This document shows, piece by piece, positions 8,595 to 18,200 of a stretch of DNA of 64,000 nucleotides. The stretch is from positions 62,001 to 126,000 of the forward strand of contig CAVTND010000003.1 of the NCBI GenBank assembly GCA_963735955.1, in the 5' to 3' direction. Numbering within the stretch: the stretch's first letter is position 1; each line of letters begins with the position of its first letter. The translations under genes were made by a program, and so were the position numbers. This stretch comes from CAVTND01 sp963735955 (GTDB lineage Bacteria > Pseudomonadota > Gammaproteobacteria > Burkholderiales > Burkholderiaceae_F). Under the pieces are notes generated by a model. The model searched no databases. It had not been told where the DNA came from and saw only the letters and a program-made list of their open reading frames with translations.

Positions 8595-9136
8595 GGCGAT
8601 CTCCCGAGTCCGCAATGAACTACTTAGGCTCGATATCGACCAGCTGCGAGTCCATGGCGCCAACTGCATGGTGGCGCGAGTGGCCGTCCAGATCAACTGG
8701 TTCGCTCGCGCGGTTGACAGGGCCTGATCGCTGCGCTTGACCGGGGTGACAGTCTGTACGGGTGGATTTCACCTCGACAGGTGTCGGGCGATGCTGCCTG
8801 TGCGGCCGGCAGACTGGCGGAAATCGATGGTGATGCGGATGTGGCTTTTCGCCGGCGGTTGCAGCCCGTCAGCCACGCAATCCTGGAGCGACGATCGGTG
8901 TGACCCAGGGCTTGTCGAAGGCTCCTCGAGGGCGCGTCGACGGCTCCGCACAGGCTCCGCACAGGCTCCGCCGTCGGGGCGCAGGCTATCCAAGGCACGC
9001 GACGTTCGCATGCCGACTATTCGACAAGCACCTGTTGAAAATGCGCTATTGCTTGCTGAAGGTCTGCGCGTAAGGTGGATTGGCTTCGCATCCAAACGCG
9101 AAGTCTGCATGTCTACCCTCACGAGGAAAGAAACCC
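8595..9136. other. 542-nt intergenic region between divergent units
   Basis: No convincing gene is seen on either strand. It must hold the promoters for the cupin/SGNH unit to the left and the candidate RiPP operon to the right. It contains the 11-bp tandem repeat at 8942-8970. A ribosome-binding sequence GAGGAAAG sits at 9123-9130 ahead of the peptide gene. Confidence 0.6.
8942..8970. repeat. Tandem repeat of an 11-bp unit
   Basis: The unit GGCTCCGCACA occurs twice in full (8942-8952 and 8953-8963) and once in part (8964-8970). It lies about 165 nt upstream of the candidate RiPP precursor gene. Confidence 0.7.
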
Positions 9137-9382
9137 ATGCCAAGAATCGACGAAGTCGCACTCAATCCCCAACCTCTCCCACCCCGCGTCCGCGTGCTGC
9201 TCACCCGGGACGTCGCCTACGACATCAAGAAGATGCAGAAGGTCACTGCCACGGTGCTCGGTCGCCTCGGCTGCGGTGGTTGCCACTCGGGGCACATCCT
9301 CGACTTTCTTGTGATCCAGGACTTCGTCGTCAATCCTAAGACCCTCGACATCCAGGAATTCACGGGCGCCTTCGGTCACTGA
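9137..9382 (+). CDS. Candidate RiPP precursor with LNPQPLPP motif and CGGCH core
   Basis: The 81-residue product starts MPRIDEVALNPQPLPPR. It has exactly two Cys residues, in GCGGCHSGH (Cys46 and Cys49, then His50 and His53), and an amphipathic tail IQDFVVNPKTLDIQEF. The ATG at 9137 is chosen because GAGGAAAG precedes it. Its stop is one nucleotide before the start of a DUF692/MNIO enzyme. MNIO enzymes are known to modify Cys (or Asp) residues of short partner peptides such as MbnA, TglA and bufferin precursors. By context, this peptide is the likely substrate. The Cys pair also fits the CxxCH haem motif, but there is no signal peptide, so a cytochrome is unlikely. Confidence 0.75.
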   Translation: MPRIDEVALNPQPLPPRVRVLLTRDVAYDIKKMQKVTATVLGRLGCGGCHSGHILDFLVIQDFVVNPKTLDIQEFTGAFGH

Positions 9383-9383
9383 C

Positions 9384-10403
9384 ATGCGCGAACTCGGCGT
9401 CGGCCTGGTCTATTGGTCAGCGTTGGCGCCGTTGTTCGAGTCGGGCGATGCGGCGGTCCTCGAACTGGAGCCTCAGACACTCTGGTCGAAGTCCGGTACA
9501 TCGTCCGGCTACTCGTATCGGCTGAACGAGCCGCTGTTCGAATCGATCGCTCAGCTGCCGCAGCCGAAGCTGATGCATGGCGTCGGCCAGCCCCTCGGCG
9601 GGACGGTCGATGATCCGATGGACTATGTGCCCTTGCTGCGGCGTATGGCCGATCGGCTGCAGCCCGCCTGGGTCAGCGAACACCTCAGTTTCAATCGCGT
9701 GTATCAGGGTGGCCGAGTCACCGAATGCGGATTTCTGCTGCCTCCGCCACAGACGCATGCGGCGACTCGCGTCGCTGCCGCCAATGTGCGCCGCTATGGC
9801 CGCGCCCTTGGACGTCCGGTCGCATTCGAAACCGGGGTCAACTACTTTGAGCACCCGGCCGGCGACCTTGACGATGGTGTGTTCTTCAAGGCGGTCGCCG
9901 AGCAGGCCGACAGTGGCATCCTGCTGGACCTGCACAACCTTTGGTGCAACCAACTCAATGGCCGGCAGCGCATGGTCGATGCGCTGGAACAAATGCCGCT
10001 CGACCGCGTCTGGGAGGTCCATCTTGCCGGCGGCATGGCGCTCGACAACTACTGGCTGGATGCGCACAGCCATGGCATTCCGGGCGAACTGCTCGAACTT
10101 GCCGCAGCAGTCATTCCCCGGCTGCAGAATGTCGGGGCGTTGATTTTCGAGATCCTGCCGGAGCATCTGCCCAACATCGGCATCGACGGCGTCCATCGCC
10201 AGCTTGAATCCCTGCGCGAACTCTGGCAGCTACGGCCGGCTCGGCATCTGCCGGTCCGCCTTCCGTTGCGTGCGCGACTTCGGCCCCGGCGCTCGCCGAC
10301 ATCGCCGAAGTCCGCACCTGGGAAGTGGCGGTCGCGGACGGACTACAGGGCCGAGGCGCGGAACTCGCTGCCGAACCCGGCGCCGCCGTGCTGCGCCGGC
10401 TGA
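9384..10403 (+). CDS. DUF692/MNIO multinuclear iron oxygenase (MbnB/BufB-like)
   Basis: The 339-residue product is a TIM-barrel DUF692 protein over its first 285 residues. Expected metal-site positions are visible: His65 in MHGVGQP, Glu99-His100 in SEHLSF, Glu149 in FETGVNY, Asp182 in LLDLHNLWCN, His213 in WEVHLAGG, the DAHSHG segment at 226-231, and Glu in FEILPEHLP. Known members carry two or three irons and modify Cys residues in RiPP precursors. The last 50 residues are Arg/Pro-rich and unlike the family, because the partner gene overlaps in another frame; a one-base break near 10230-10300 may have split a single fused protein. It follows the peptide gene by one nucleotide. Confidence 0.9.
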   Translation: MRELGVGLVYWSALAPLFESGDAAVLELEPQTLWSKSGTSSGYSYRLNEPLFESIAQLPQPKLMHGVGQPLGGTVDDPMDYVPLLRRMADRLQPAWVSEHLSFNRVYQGGRVTECGFLLPPPQTHAATRVAAANVRRYGRALGRPVAFETGVNYFEHPAGDLDDGVFFKAVAEQADSGILLDLHNLWCNQLNGRQRMVDALEQMPLDRVWEVHLAGGMALDNYWLDAHSHGIPGELLELAAAVIPRLQNVGALIFEILPEHLPNIGIDGVHRQLESLRELWQLRPARHLPVRLPLRARLRPRRSPTSPKSAPGKWRSRTDYRAEARNSLPNPAPPCCAG

Positions 10404-10777
10404 TCACCGACTTTCGCAGCGCGAGCCTGACGCGCGGCCTGCGTTACACGATCACCGCTCTGCTTGCCGGCGCCGGCGTCGAGCCGACGCGGCGCCTGCT
10501 CGACGATTTCTTCGGCTCATCAGCTCCCGACGCCTACGCCGCAGTGGAGTCGCACGCATTCGCACGCTTCCTCGCACGCAAGGACGTTGTAAGGCAGGTC
10601 CCGTACCTGGCCGAGATTCTTGCCTTCGAAAAGGCTCTGCTTTCCGCCACACTGTTCGGCGAATCGTCCGAACTGCGCTGGACCACCGACCCCACGCGAC
10701 TGCTCGAATGTCTCGACGCCGGACGGCTGCCCAATGACCTGCCCGCCGCGCCGAGCCGCATGACGATCGCGGCCTGA
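10325..10777 (+). CDS. Partner protein of the MNIO enzyme (BufC/MbnC-like)
   Basis: Taken from the GTG at 10325 the protein has 150 residues; the frame is open back to 10208 and already reads ALADIAEVRTWEV, so the true N-terminus is probably further upstream. The C-terminal part, FARFLARKDVVRQVPYLAE followed by ILAFEKALL, resembles the second domain of the putative DNA-binding or BufC-type partner proteins that accompany DUF692 enzymes and help recruit the peptide. It overlaps the enzyme's 3' end by about 80 nt in a different frame. Either the two are separate overlapping genes, or they form one fused protein interrupted by an indel. It closes the three-gene unit. Confidence 0.65.
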   Translation: MAVADGLQGRGAELAAEPGAAVLRRLITDFRSASLTRGLRYTITALLAGAGVEPTRRLLDDFFGSSAPDAYAAVESHAFARFLARKDVVRQVPYLAEILAFEKALLSATLFGESSELRWTTDPTRLLECLDAGRLPNDLPAAPSRMTIAA

Positions 10778-10810
10778 CCGCGAGCCTTAGGCTGGCTTCT
10801 CTCAGGTCTT

Positions 10811-12859
10811 TCAGAGCTGATTCGCGATGAAGCTGGACAGGTAGGTCGACCAGCCGACCGATCTCGGCTCGGTGATTTCCTTCGACCGGGCGAAGTCGCG
10901 CTCGAACAAATCACGTCGCAACTGTCCAACGAACACCGGGTCGGACGTCGCGATGTCGAGTTCGCGGTTGATGCGCAATGAGAGCTTGTCGAAGTTGGCC
11001 GAGCCCAGGCAGGCCCAGCCGTCGTAGATGGCCGCCTTTACATGCGTCATGCCGGGATAGGCGTACACGCGAACCCCATTGCGCAGGAACACGTTGGTTG
11101 CGATCAGGTTGGCTGCGTTCATGAAGCCCGAGTCCCCCGCGGTGGGCAGCACGACCCGCACATCGACGCCACGGCGTCGGGCGTCCACGAGGGCCGCGAT
11201 GATCTCGTCGTCCGACATGTAGGGCTGCTCGACGTAGATGTAGCTGCCGGCCGTGCGGATCGCGGCCAGCTGAGCGGCAAGGATCTCTGGATTGCCGGTG
11301 CGCGTGTAAAGCGTGCGCAGTTCGACGGCGCCGGCCGGCGCGGCGCCTTCATCGGCCCGTGGCTCCAGCAACTGCTGCAGCCGCGCCAGATCGCCGCCGA
11401 GGGCGGCCTGCGACCACGCGAGATCGAACTCGCGAGCCAGATGCGTCGCCACCGGCCCTGGACCTCGACCATGAGGTCGTGCCATTCGTAGCGGTACTCC
11501 TGCCCGATGTTCATTCCGCCAAGAAAGACTTGCTGGCTGTCGACGATGATCGTCTTGGTATGGTCCGAAGTCAGCCACGGGTTGGCCAGCGTTGCGCACG
11601 CGCACCTTCGAGTTCGACTCGAGGTACTCGACGATCGATTTCGGCGCCGTCGGCGACGTGGCCCCGGCATAGGGCAGACGTGCGGGCGCGCGGGCCGCAG
11701 TGAGCGTGCCGAGGTTGTCGAGCAGCACCTGCACGCGGATGGTCTTCGAGCGCTCCTTCAGCAGATCGGCAAGTTGCAGCGAAAACGGATCGGTGTCGAA
11801 GATGTAGAGCCGGACCAAGACGGATTCCCTGGCGTCCTGGATCGCCTGCACCAGCTGGGGAAAGTAGGCATCTCCGTTGATTAGCAGGGTGAGCTGCGCC
11901 TGCGTGCGGTGCGCTCCGACCAGCGCATCCAGCGTGCGCTCGAATTCGTCCAGGTCCATCGGAGTGCCCTGCCCCGCTGCGCGCATCGGCGTGGTCGGCC
12001 CCGGGCGCGGCTTGGGCACGAGTCCGACCGCCGTCTGCATCGTCAGCCAGGTAAGGCGTGATGCCGATGTAACGGGTTGCGTCAGCGGCGCGATCACATG
12101 ACTGCGGATCACCACCGCATCGGTCATAGACAAGGCGAGGCCCGCATCGACCGGGGCGGCCATCGAGGTCGGGGCCGAAGCCGGCGTGATCAGCACCGAC
12201 TGCCCGCGCGCGATGTCGACCAGCACCAACGTGCGACCCGCCGCACCGCCGCCGGTGTCGAACAGGACCAGCGCCTCGCGGCCGTGACGCTCCTCCAGCA
12301 TCGCACCGATCTGGCGCGACAACTCGTCTTCGGTCACTACACGGGTCACCCGCAGACCAGGCGGCTTCTTCTCGTGACGATGAACCTGCAGCCCCGCGCT
12401 GCTGCGTGCAAAGACGACATCATTGCCCTGTACGACCGCGAGTGCCGCCTCGTCCGTAGCGGCCGGCGCAAGGCTGGTCAGCAACCGCTGCAGCATGGCA
12501 TCCCACTCGCTCTGCGGACGCAGCAGGACCGGTCGGGCCGTCAGGGCGAGTGTGTCCAGATCGATCGGCTCGGTGAGAACCTCGAGTCGTGCCGCACGAT
12601 AGGTCGACGCCGGTGATCCGACATCCATGCCGGACCAATGCGCGGTCAGGACCACCGACGTGCCGTCCCCGGGGTAACGCACATACAACGTGTCATCCAC
12701 CGCGACTGCGAGGTCAGGCAGACGTCCGACCAGGGTCGACTCGACGGGAGCTGGCGGCGGGCTGGCGCAACTGACGATCGTCACCATCAGCGCCAGCATC
12801 CTCACGGTCCGCAGTGCTCCGCTCCAAAGTTGCACGAACGAAGCAAGACGATTGGACAT
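10811..12859 (-). CDS. Phospholipase D-like lipoprotein with frame-disrupted first HKD motif
   Basis: The 682-residue reading frame has a lipoprotein signal (MVTIVSCASPPP) and two phospholipase D-like halves. The second HKD motif is intact: HVKAAIYDGWACLGSANFD. The first is absent from the main frame, but the bases 11455-11600 encode it in the next frame: DHTKTIIVDSQQVFLGGMN, continuing GQEYRYEWHDLMVEVQG. A one-base gain near 11585-11607 and a one-base loss near 11449-11470 compensate each other. If these are sequencing errors the enzyme is a normal cardiolipin-synthase-like or nuclease-like PLD. The first 300 residues are a domain I do not recognise. No partner gene is evident. Confidence 0.8.
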   Translation of the reverse strand: MSNRLASFVQLWSGALRTVRMLALMVTIVSCASPPPAPVESTLVGRLPDLAVAVDDTLYVRYPGDGTSVVLTAHWSGMDVGSPASTYRAARLEVLTEPIDLDTLALTARPVLLRPQSEWDAMLQRLLTSLAPAATDEAALAVVQGNDVVFARSSAGLQVHRHEKKPPGLRVTRVVTEDELSRQIGAMLEERHGREALVLFDTGGGAAGRTLVLVDIARGQSVLITPASAPTSMAAPVDAGLALSMTDAVVIRSHVIAPLTQPVTSASRLTWLTMQTAVGLVPKPRPGPTTPMRAAGQGTPMDLDEFERTLDALVGAHRTQAQLTLLINGDAYFPQLVQAIQDARESVLVRLYIFDTDPFSLQLADLLKERSKTIRVQVLLDNLGTLTAARAPARLPYAGATSPTAPKSIVEYLESNSKVRVRNAGQPVADFGPYQDDHRRQPASLSWRNEHRAGVPLRMARPHGRGPGPVATHLAREFDLAWSQAALGGDLARLQQLLEPRADEGAAPAGAVELRTLYTRTGNPEILAAQLAAIRTAGSYIYVEQPYMSDDEIIAALVDARRRGVDVRVVLPTAGDSGFMNAANLIATNVFLRNGVRVYAYPGMTHVKAAIYDGWACLGSANFDKLSLRINRELDIATSDPVFVGQLRRDLFERDFARSKEITEPRSVGWSTYLSSFIANQL

Positions 12860-12985
12860 CGATGAGGAGCGCGAACGACCTCTTGCATGCTAGTCGCCGG
12901 CACCGCGCATCTCAACGCCGGGGCTTGACCCGGGTCAGTCCGCCAGCAGATCCGACGTCGCGGCGTCCCCTACACTCGACTGCGT

Positions 12986-13429
12986 ATGCCATCGAGCTGC
13001 TTGCCTCCGGGTCGCGTTGGCGTGAGCGGACTGGCACGCCTCGTCCGCGTCCTTACCGTGATCGCTTCCTTTCTCCTCGCCGGCGACGCAGTGGCCGCCG
13101 GGACCGATCCAGGATCCGATCGACGAATGCAGGACGAGATCCAGTTTCTTCTGCAGGCAATGGAACACTCGGGCTGCGAGTTCTACCGTAACGGCAGCTG
13201 GCATCCGGGTCCGGAGGCGCGTGCGCACCTGACGCGGAAGTACCAGGCTGTCGACGCCAAGGGGCTCATCCGCACCACGGATGACTTCATCCGGCGGGTT
13301 GCCGCGGAGAGCAGCCTCAGCGGAATGCCCTATCGGGTGCGTTGCGTGCCGGCTGAACCGATGTCGAGCGAGGCGTGGTTTCGCCAGGAGCTGGCGCGTT
13401 TCCGCAAACAGGGCCGATTGGGCCCATAG
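12986..13429 (+). CDS. DUF5329 family exported protein
   Basis: The 147-residue protein has a signal-peptide-like N-terminus (about residues 15-38, ending DAVAA). The mature domain matches the DUF5329 pattern: EIQFLLQAMEHSGCEFYRNG, AHLTRKYQ, TDDFIRRVAAESSLSG, MPYRVRC. Two Cys residues (in SGCEF and VRCVP) could form a disulfide in the periplasm. The function of the family is unknown. It is convergent with the kinase/ATPase gene that ends at 13448. Confidence 0.8.
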   Translation: MPSSCLPPGRVGVSGLARLVRVLTVIASFLLAGDAVAAGTDPGSDRRMQDEIQFLLQAMEHSGCEFYRNGSWHPGPEARAHLTRKYQAVDAKGLIRTTDDFIRRVAAESSLSGMPYRVRCVPAEPMSSEAWFRQELARFRKQGRLGP

Positions 13430-13447
13430 CCCGGCATCACGACCGAT

Positions 13448-15101
13448 TCACGTGAGGCCGACGGTTCCCGCGGACTCGATGCGCCGCGCCAGCACGCGTG
13501 CGACGACCTCGCATTCGTGCCGCACACTTTCCCGATCGGGCGCGGTGTCGATCACGATTGCGTCGGCCTTTTCATCCGCGGCCAGTGCTTCGCGCCATTC
13601 GAACTGACGTTGCAGCACTTCCTCGCCGGCCTCGGAAGGATCCGTCGCGGCCGCTGCGCGCAGGCGCACGCGAGCGCGCAGGACTTCTGTCGGTGCCTCG
13701 CAGATCACGAGTGAGTGGAGCACCTGCAATTTCAGCGGCCAGATCGTGCAGTCGCCGGCGCTCGTGCCTCCGGAGACACGCGGCGTCGACGACAACCGGC
13801 ACCTCGGCCGCAACGATGGTCGCGGCCAGCGTCGCGAGCCGATCGTACGTTCTGAGCGTGGCCTCTGCCGTATAGATGGCACCCTCGGAATTCGCCAGGG
13901 GTGCGATGCCGAACAACCGCTTCCGCTCGATGTCGGACCGGACGCTAACGCCACCGATTCCTTCCGCGAGACACCGGGCGACCGTCGACTTGCCCGATCC
14001 GGCAAGCCCCGTCATGACCACGATCGCGCCGCGGGTCGGCTTTGCCAGCCGCTCCGCCAGCGCAAGGTAGTGCTCGAAAGAGGTGTGTTCACGCAACCTC
14101 ACGGGCTGCGCCACCTGTGGCTGCTGCTGCCGTGTCAGCGCCACCTTGGCCCGTACCAGCGCGCGGTATGCCGCGTACAGGCGCAGTAGCGCAAGGCCTT
14201 CGTAGTCGCCGGTGTGCTCGAGATAGGCACTGACGAATCGCCATGCCAGCGACGGCATGCCGTGATCGATCAGGTCCATGAAAGCAAAGGCCACGTCGCT
14301 CACCACGTCGATGAAGCGCAGTTCGGCGTTGAACTCGATGGCGTCGAACAGCACCGGGGTACCGTCCAGCAGCACAATGTTGCCCAGGTGCAGGTCGCCG
14401 TGGCACTCGCGCACGAAGCCATTGCGCACGCGGCCGGCGATGAGACCCGCGTGGGTGCGCTGCTCGGCACTCGACCATTGCGCCAGCGCGTCGATCCGCG
14501 CGCGATCTGAAGCAGAATTCACGAGCTCGCGCAGCTCGGTGAAGTTCTCGTCGATCCAGCGCGCACTCGTGCTGCCCGCATCCTTGTCCGCTGGCGCATG
14601 CTCCGCGCGGGCGTGAAGGTCGGCCACGGCACCGGCCAGCCGGTCGACATGGTCTGGCGTCAGTCGATGGCACTGCACCAGCCGATCGAACGCGAGTGAA
14701 GGATCGAAGCGTCGCATGCGCACGGCGAAGTCCAGCGCTTCGTCCCGTTCGCGATCGCATTCATGAACGAAGCGCGGCGCCTCCCGCGAGCCGACGATCG
14801 TCGCGACATCGAGGTAGATCTGCGGAGCCGTACGCTGATTGAGCCGGAGCTCTTCCAGACAGTCCTGGTAGCGTCGCTCGAGAGTCGAGAAGTCGAGGAA
14901 TCCCCGCTTCAGCGGCTTCCTGAGCTTGTAGGCATACGCGCCGGCCAGCAGCACCGTGGAGATGTGTGTGTCGACCCGCTCGATGGGCTCGCTGGACTCG
15001 ACAGGCTCGGGATAGGCACCGGGTCGCAACAGCCCGGCGATCAGCGCCTCGTGTTCCTGCAGCGCCGAGCGCTCGGCCAGCGACGTTCCGGTTTGCGGCA
15101 T
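13448..15101 (-). CDS. Two-domain aminoglycoside-phosphotransferase-like / AAA kinase protein, frameshifted
   Basis: The N-terminal domain (about residues 1-330) is kinase-like, with HGDLHLGNIVLLDG as catalytic loop and FDAIEFN as metal-binding Asp. The C-terminal domain is a P-loop kinase with GLAGSGKST. The main frame runs to 13572 but after EIAGAPL becomes Arg-rich nonsense. From about 13725 the next frame reads LVICEAPTEVLRARV and continues to a natural end at 13448. A one-base gain near 13705-13730 explains this, and the full protein would be about 550 residues. Proteins of this architecture are widespread and of unknown substrate. It lies downstream of the histidine kinase in the same direction, separated by 149 nt. 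Confidence 0.85.
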
Positions 15102-15250
15102 TCCTCGCCCATTGCGCGCGGTGATCGCGGCAGCGATGCGCTGCGCACGCTCTCCCTCGCTGGCTTGAGCTTAGGCGGCGGCAGCTTCGCGTTGTTCGAC
15201 CGATATCAACAAGCGCTGTCCGCGCGCCTCAAATGTCGAGGTGCGGCGGG

Positions 15251-18200
15251 TTAGCGGCTGTCGGCCGCGAGCGCCGATTCCAGGGCTGCGCGCAATTCTT
15301 CCCGTTCAATGGGTTTGCGCAGCACCGTCTGCGCACCCAGCGTGCGAGCCCGCGCTACGCTGGCCGCATCCGCGAATCCAGTGCAAAGAAGCCACCGAAG
15401 CTGCGGCCGCAGCGTGCGCAGTCGTTCGGCGAGATCGATCCCGCTGACCCTGGGCATGGCGTGGTCGGTTACGAGCAGGTCGAAGGCTGTATCGGCAGCA
15501 GAAAACATGCGCTCGGCCGCCTCGGCAGAATCGCAGGCGTCGACGTGCAGACCCCACGATGCCAGGGTTTCGCGCATGACGGCCAGCACGCTGGGCTCAT
15601 CGTCGACCAGCAACACACGCCCTGTGAGCGGCCGCCGCTCGACTCGCCGAGCGATTTCCACGACCGTTGCCTCGGGCGCCGAATCGTGCACCGGCAACAG
15701 AATGCGGAACGTGCAGCCCTGCTCCGGATCGGATTCGACGATGATGTGGCCGCGGTGCTCGTGCACGATCCCGTGCACCATCGACAGGCCCATGCCACTG
15801 CCCTTGCCTGGCGCCTTGGTCGTGAAGAACGGATCGAAGATCCGCTCCATGAGGCCCGGATCGATACCCTTGCCGCTGTCGCAAACACGCAATTCAACGT
15901 AACGTCCGTGCACCGGGCTGCGACAGCTGGAACACGCGGCGTCAAGCAGTTCCGTTCGCCTGACTTCGATGCGTAGCGCACCACCGCCCGGCATCGCATC
16001 GCGGGCGTTGATGGCCAGGTTGAGCAGCACCTGATGGGCCTGGACCTCGTCGATCCAGGCCGCGGGAACGGCCTCATCCGCGTCGATGTCGATGGCGAGC
16101 GTCGAAGGCAGCGCCGATCGCAGCATGGGTATGGCGTCGCGGACCACCGTGGCGAGCGACAGTGCGCGCGGCTCGCCCCTGCCGCCTCGCGAAAACGTCA
16201 GCATCTGCTGGATCAGGTCGCGCGCGCGGCGGCACGAAGCCAGCGCCTGGCCCAGATAATCGACGGTCCTGCCGTCTCCCGCATCGGTCACCCGCTCTTC
16301 CGCAAGCACCACGTAGCCCATCACGCTGGCGAGGATGTTGTTGAAGTCATGCGCGATTCCGCCGGTCAGCTGGCCGATCGCCTCCATCTTCTGTGCCTGT
16401 CGCAGGCGCGACTCGAAGCGCTGTCGCTCTGCTTCGGCCCGCTTGTCGGCCGTGATGTTTCGGGCGATCGCGAGCACGTGCGGCCGGCCGCGGTACAGCA
16501 TCGGCATGGCCCGGACCTCGACGTCCAGCAGCGTGCCGTCGTGGGAGCGCGTCTGTGCCTCGAGCGTGCCGCGCACGCCGACCAGCGCATCCTTCAGCAG
16601 GCGCTCGGCTGCCACCTCGAACGTCTCGACCACGAACGGCGCATGCGCCTTGCCGACGACCTGCTCGCGTGGCAGACCGCACAGCGCCAGAAACGCGGGG
16701 TTGGCATCGACGATCGTCATCGCGTCGTCGCGCAGCAGCATGGCATCGGCCGACGCATTGAAGATCGCGCGGTACTGCTCCTCACTCGCGCGCAACGCTT
16801 CCTCGGACTGCTTCCGCTCCGTGATGTTGCGCGCAATCGCGAGCACGTGCGGCTCGCCTCGGTGGCGGAACGGGATCGCATGCACCTCCGTCCGGATGAG
16901 AGTGCCGTCGCTGCGAATTGCTTCGAGCTCCGCCTGGCAGTCCTCGCCGCCTAGCGCACGGCGCACGAGTTCCAGGCGTGTATTCGCGTACTCCGCGGGG
17001 AAGCGCGGATCTTCGTAGCCCTTGCCGATCACCTCCTCGCGCGCCCAACCGTACATCTTCATGTAGGCCGGATTCACGTCGACGCGACGGTACTGCTTGT
17101 CCCACAGCACTAGAGCATCTGCCGATGCATTGAAGATCGCGCGGTACTGTTCCTCACTCGCGCGCAACGCGTGCTCGGTCAGCTTGCGCTCGGTCACATC
17201 GCGTCCGATGTAAAGCACGTGCGGCTCGCCACGATGCTGGATCGGCACTCCGCGCAGTTCGAGCTCATAGCGAGTGCCGTCGCGCCGCACGAGCGGAACC
17301 TCGAGCGCGATCGGCTCGCCCGCCAGAGCGCGCTCATGCAACGCACGGATCGCCGGGGCAACGTCGGCCGGATTGGCGATGACCCGGTCGATACCCAGCA
17401 CCTCGTCGCGCGTCCAGCCGCTCATGCGTTCATAAGTGGCGTTGACGTCAACAATGCGGAAATCGGCATCACGCAGCACCAGTGCATCGGCCGATGCATT
17501 GAAAATGGCGCGATACTGCTCCTCGCTCGAACGCATCGCCTCCTCGGTCCGCTTGCGCTCGGTAATGTCGCGCGCAATCCCGAGCACGTGCGGCGCCCCG
17601 CGGTGCAGAAATGGAATCACCCGTACTTCGAGATCGAACGGGGTGTGGTCGCCGCGGAAACCAGTGGTCACCAGTTCGGCAGGCTCACCGGCGAGAGCGC
17701 GCTCGACCAGGGCGCGGCGTTCCTCACGCAGCGGGACCGGCACCAGTTGGTCCAGGGTCCTGCCGATGACGTCGTCGCGGCGCTTGCCGTACATGCGCTC
17801 ATAGGCCGGATTCACGTCGACCACCCGGTGCTGCGCGTCGAGCAGTTGCAGTGAATCGGTGGCTGCCTCAAAGATGGCTCGGTATTGCTCCTCGCTCGAC
17901 CGCAGCGCCCGCTCGGCGTTCTTGCGATCGGTGATCTCGCGCGTGGAGGCGAGGATGCGCCTCACACCGCCGATGGTCGCCGCCTTGAGCACGACTTCAT
18001 CCCAGTGCAGGCTGCCATCACGGTTGCGACGTTGCCATTCGAAGCGGATGACTTCGCCGCGCTTGGCCGCTTCGATGTACCGGATTGCCGTGTCGACCGT
18101 GTAGGGCGGCTCGTTCGAGCTGACGTCACCGATGCCGATCCGGAGCAGTTCCTCCCGCGACCGACCGTAGGTCCGGCATGCGGTTGGATTGACGTCGACG

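Noticed and set aside
9137..9382. Small c-type cytochrome reading of the CGGCH peptide
   Set aside because: There is no signal peptide or second haem ligand context, and the gene is directly coupled to an MNIO enzyme.
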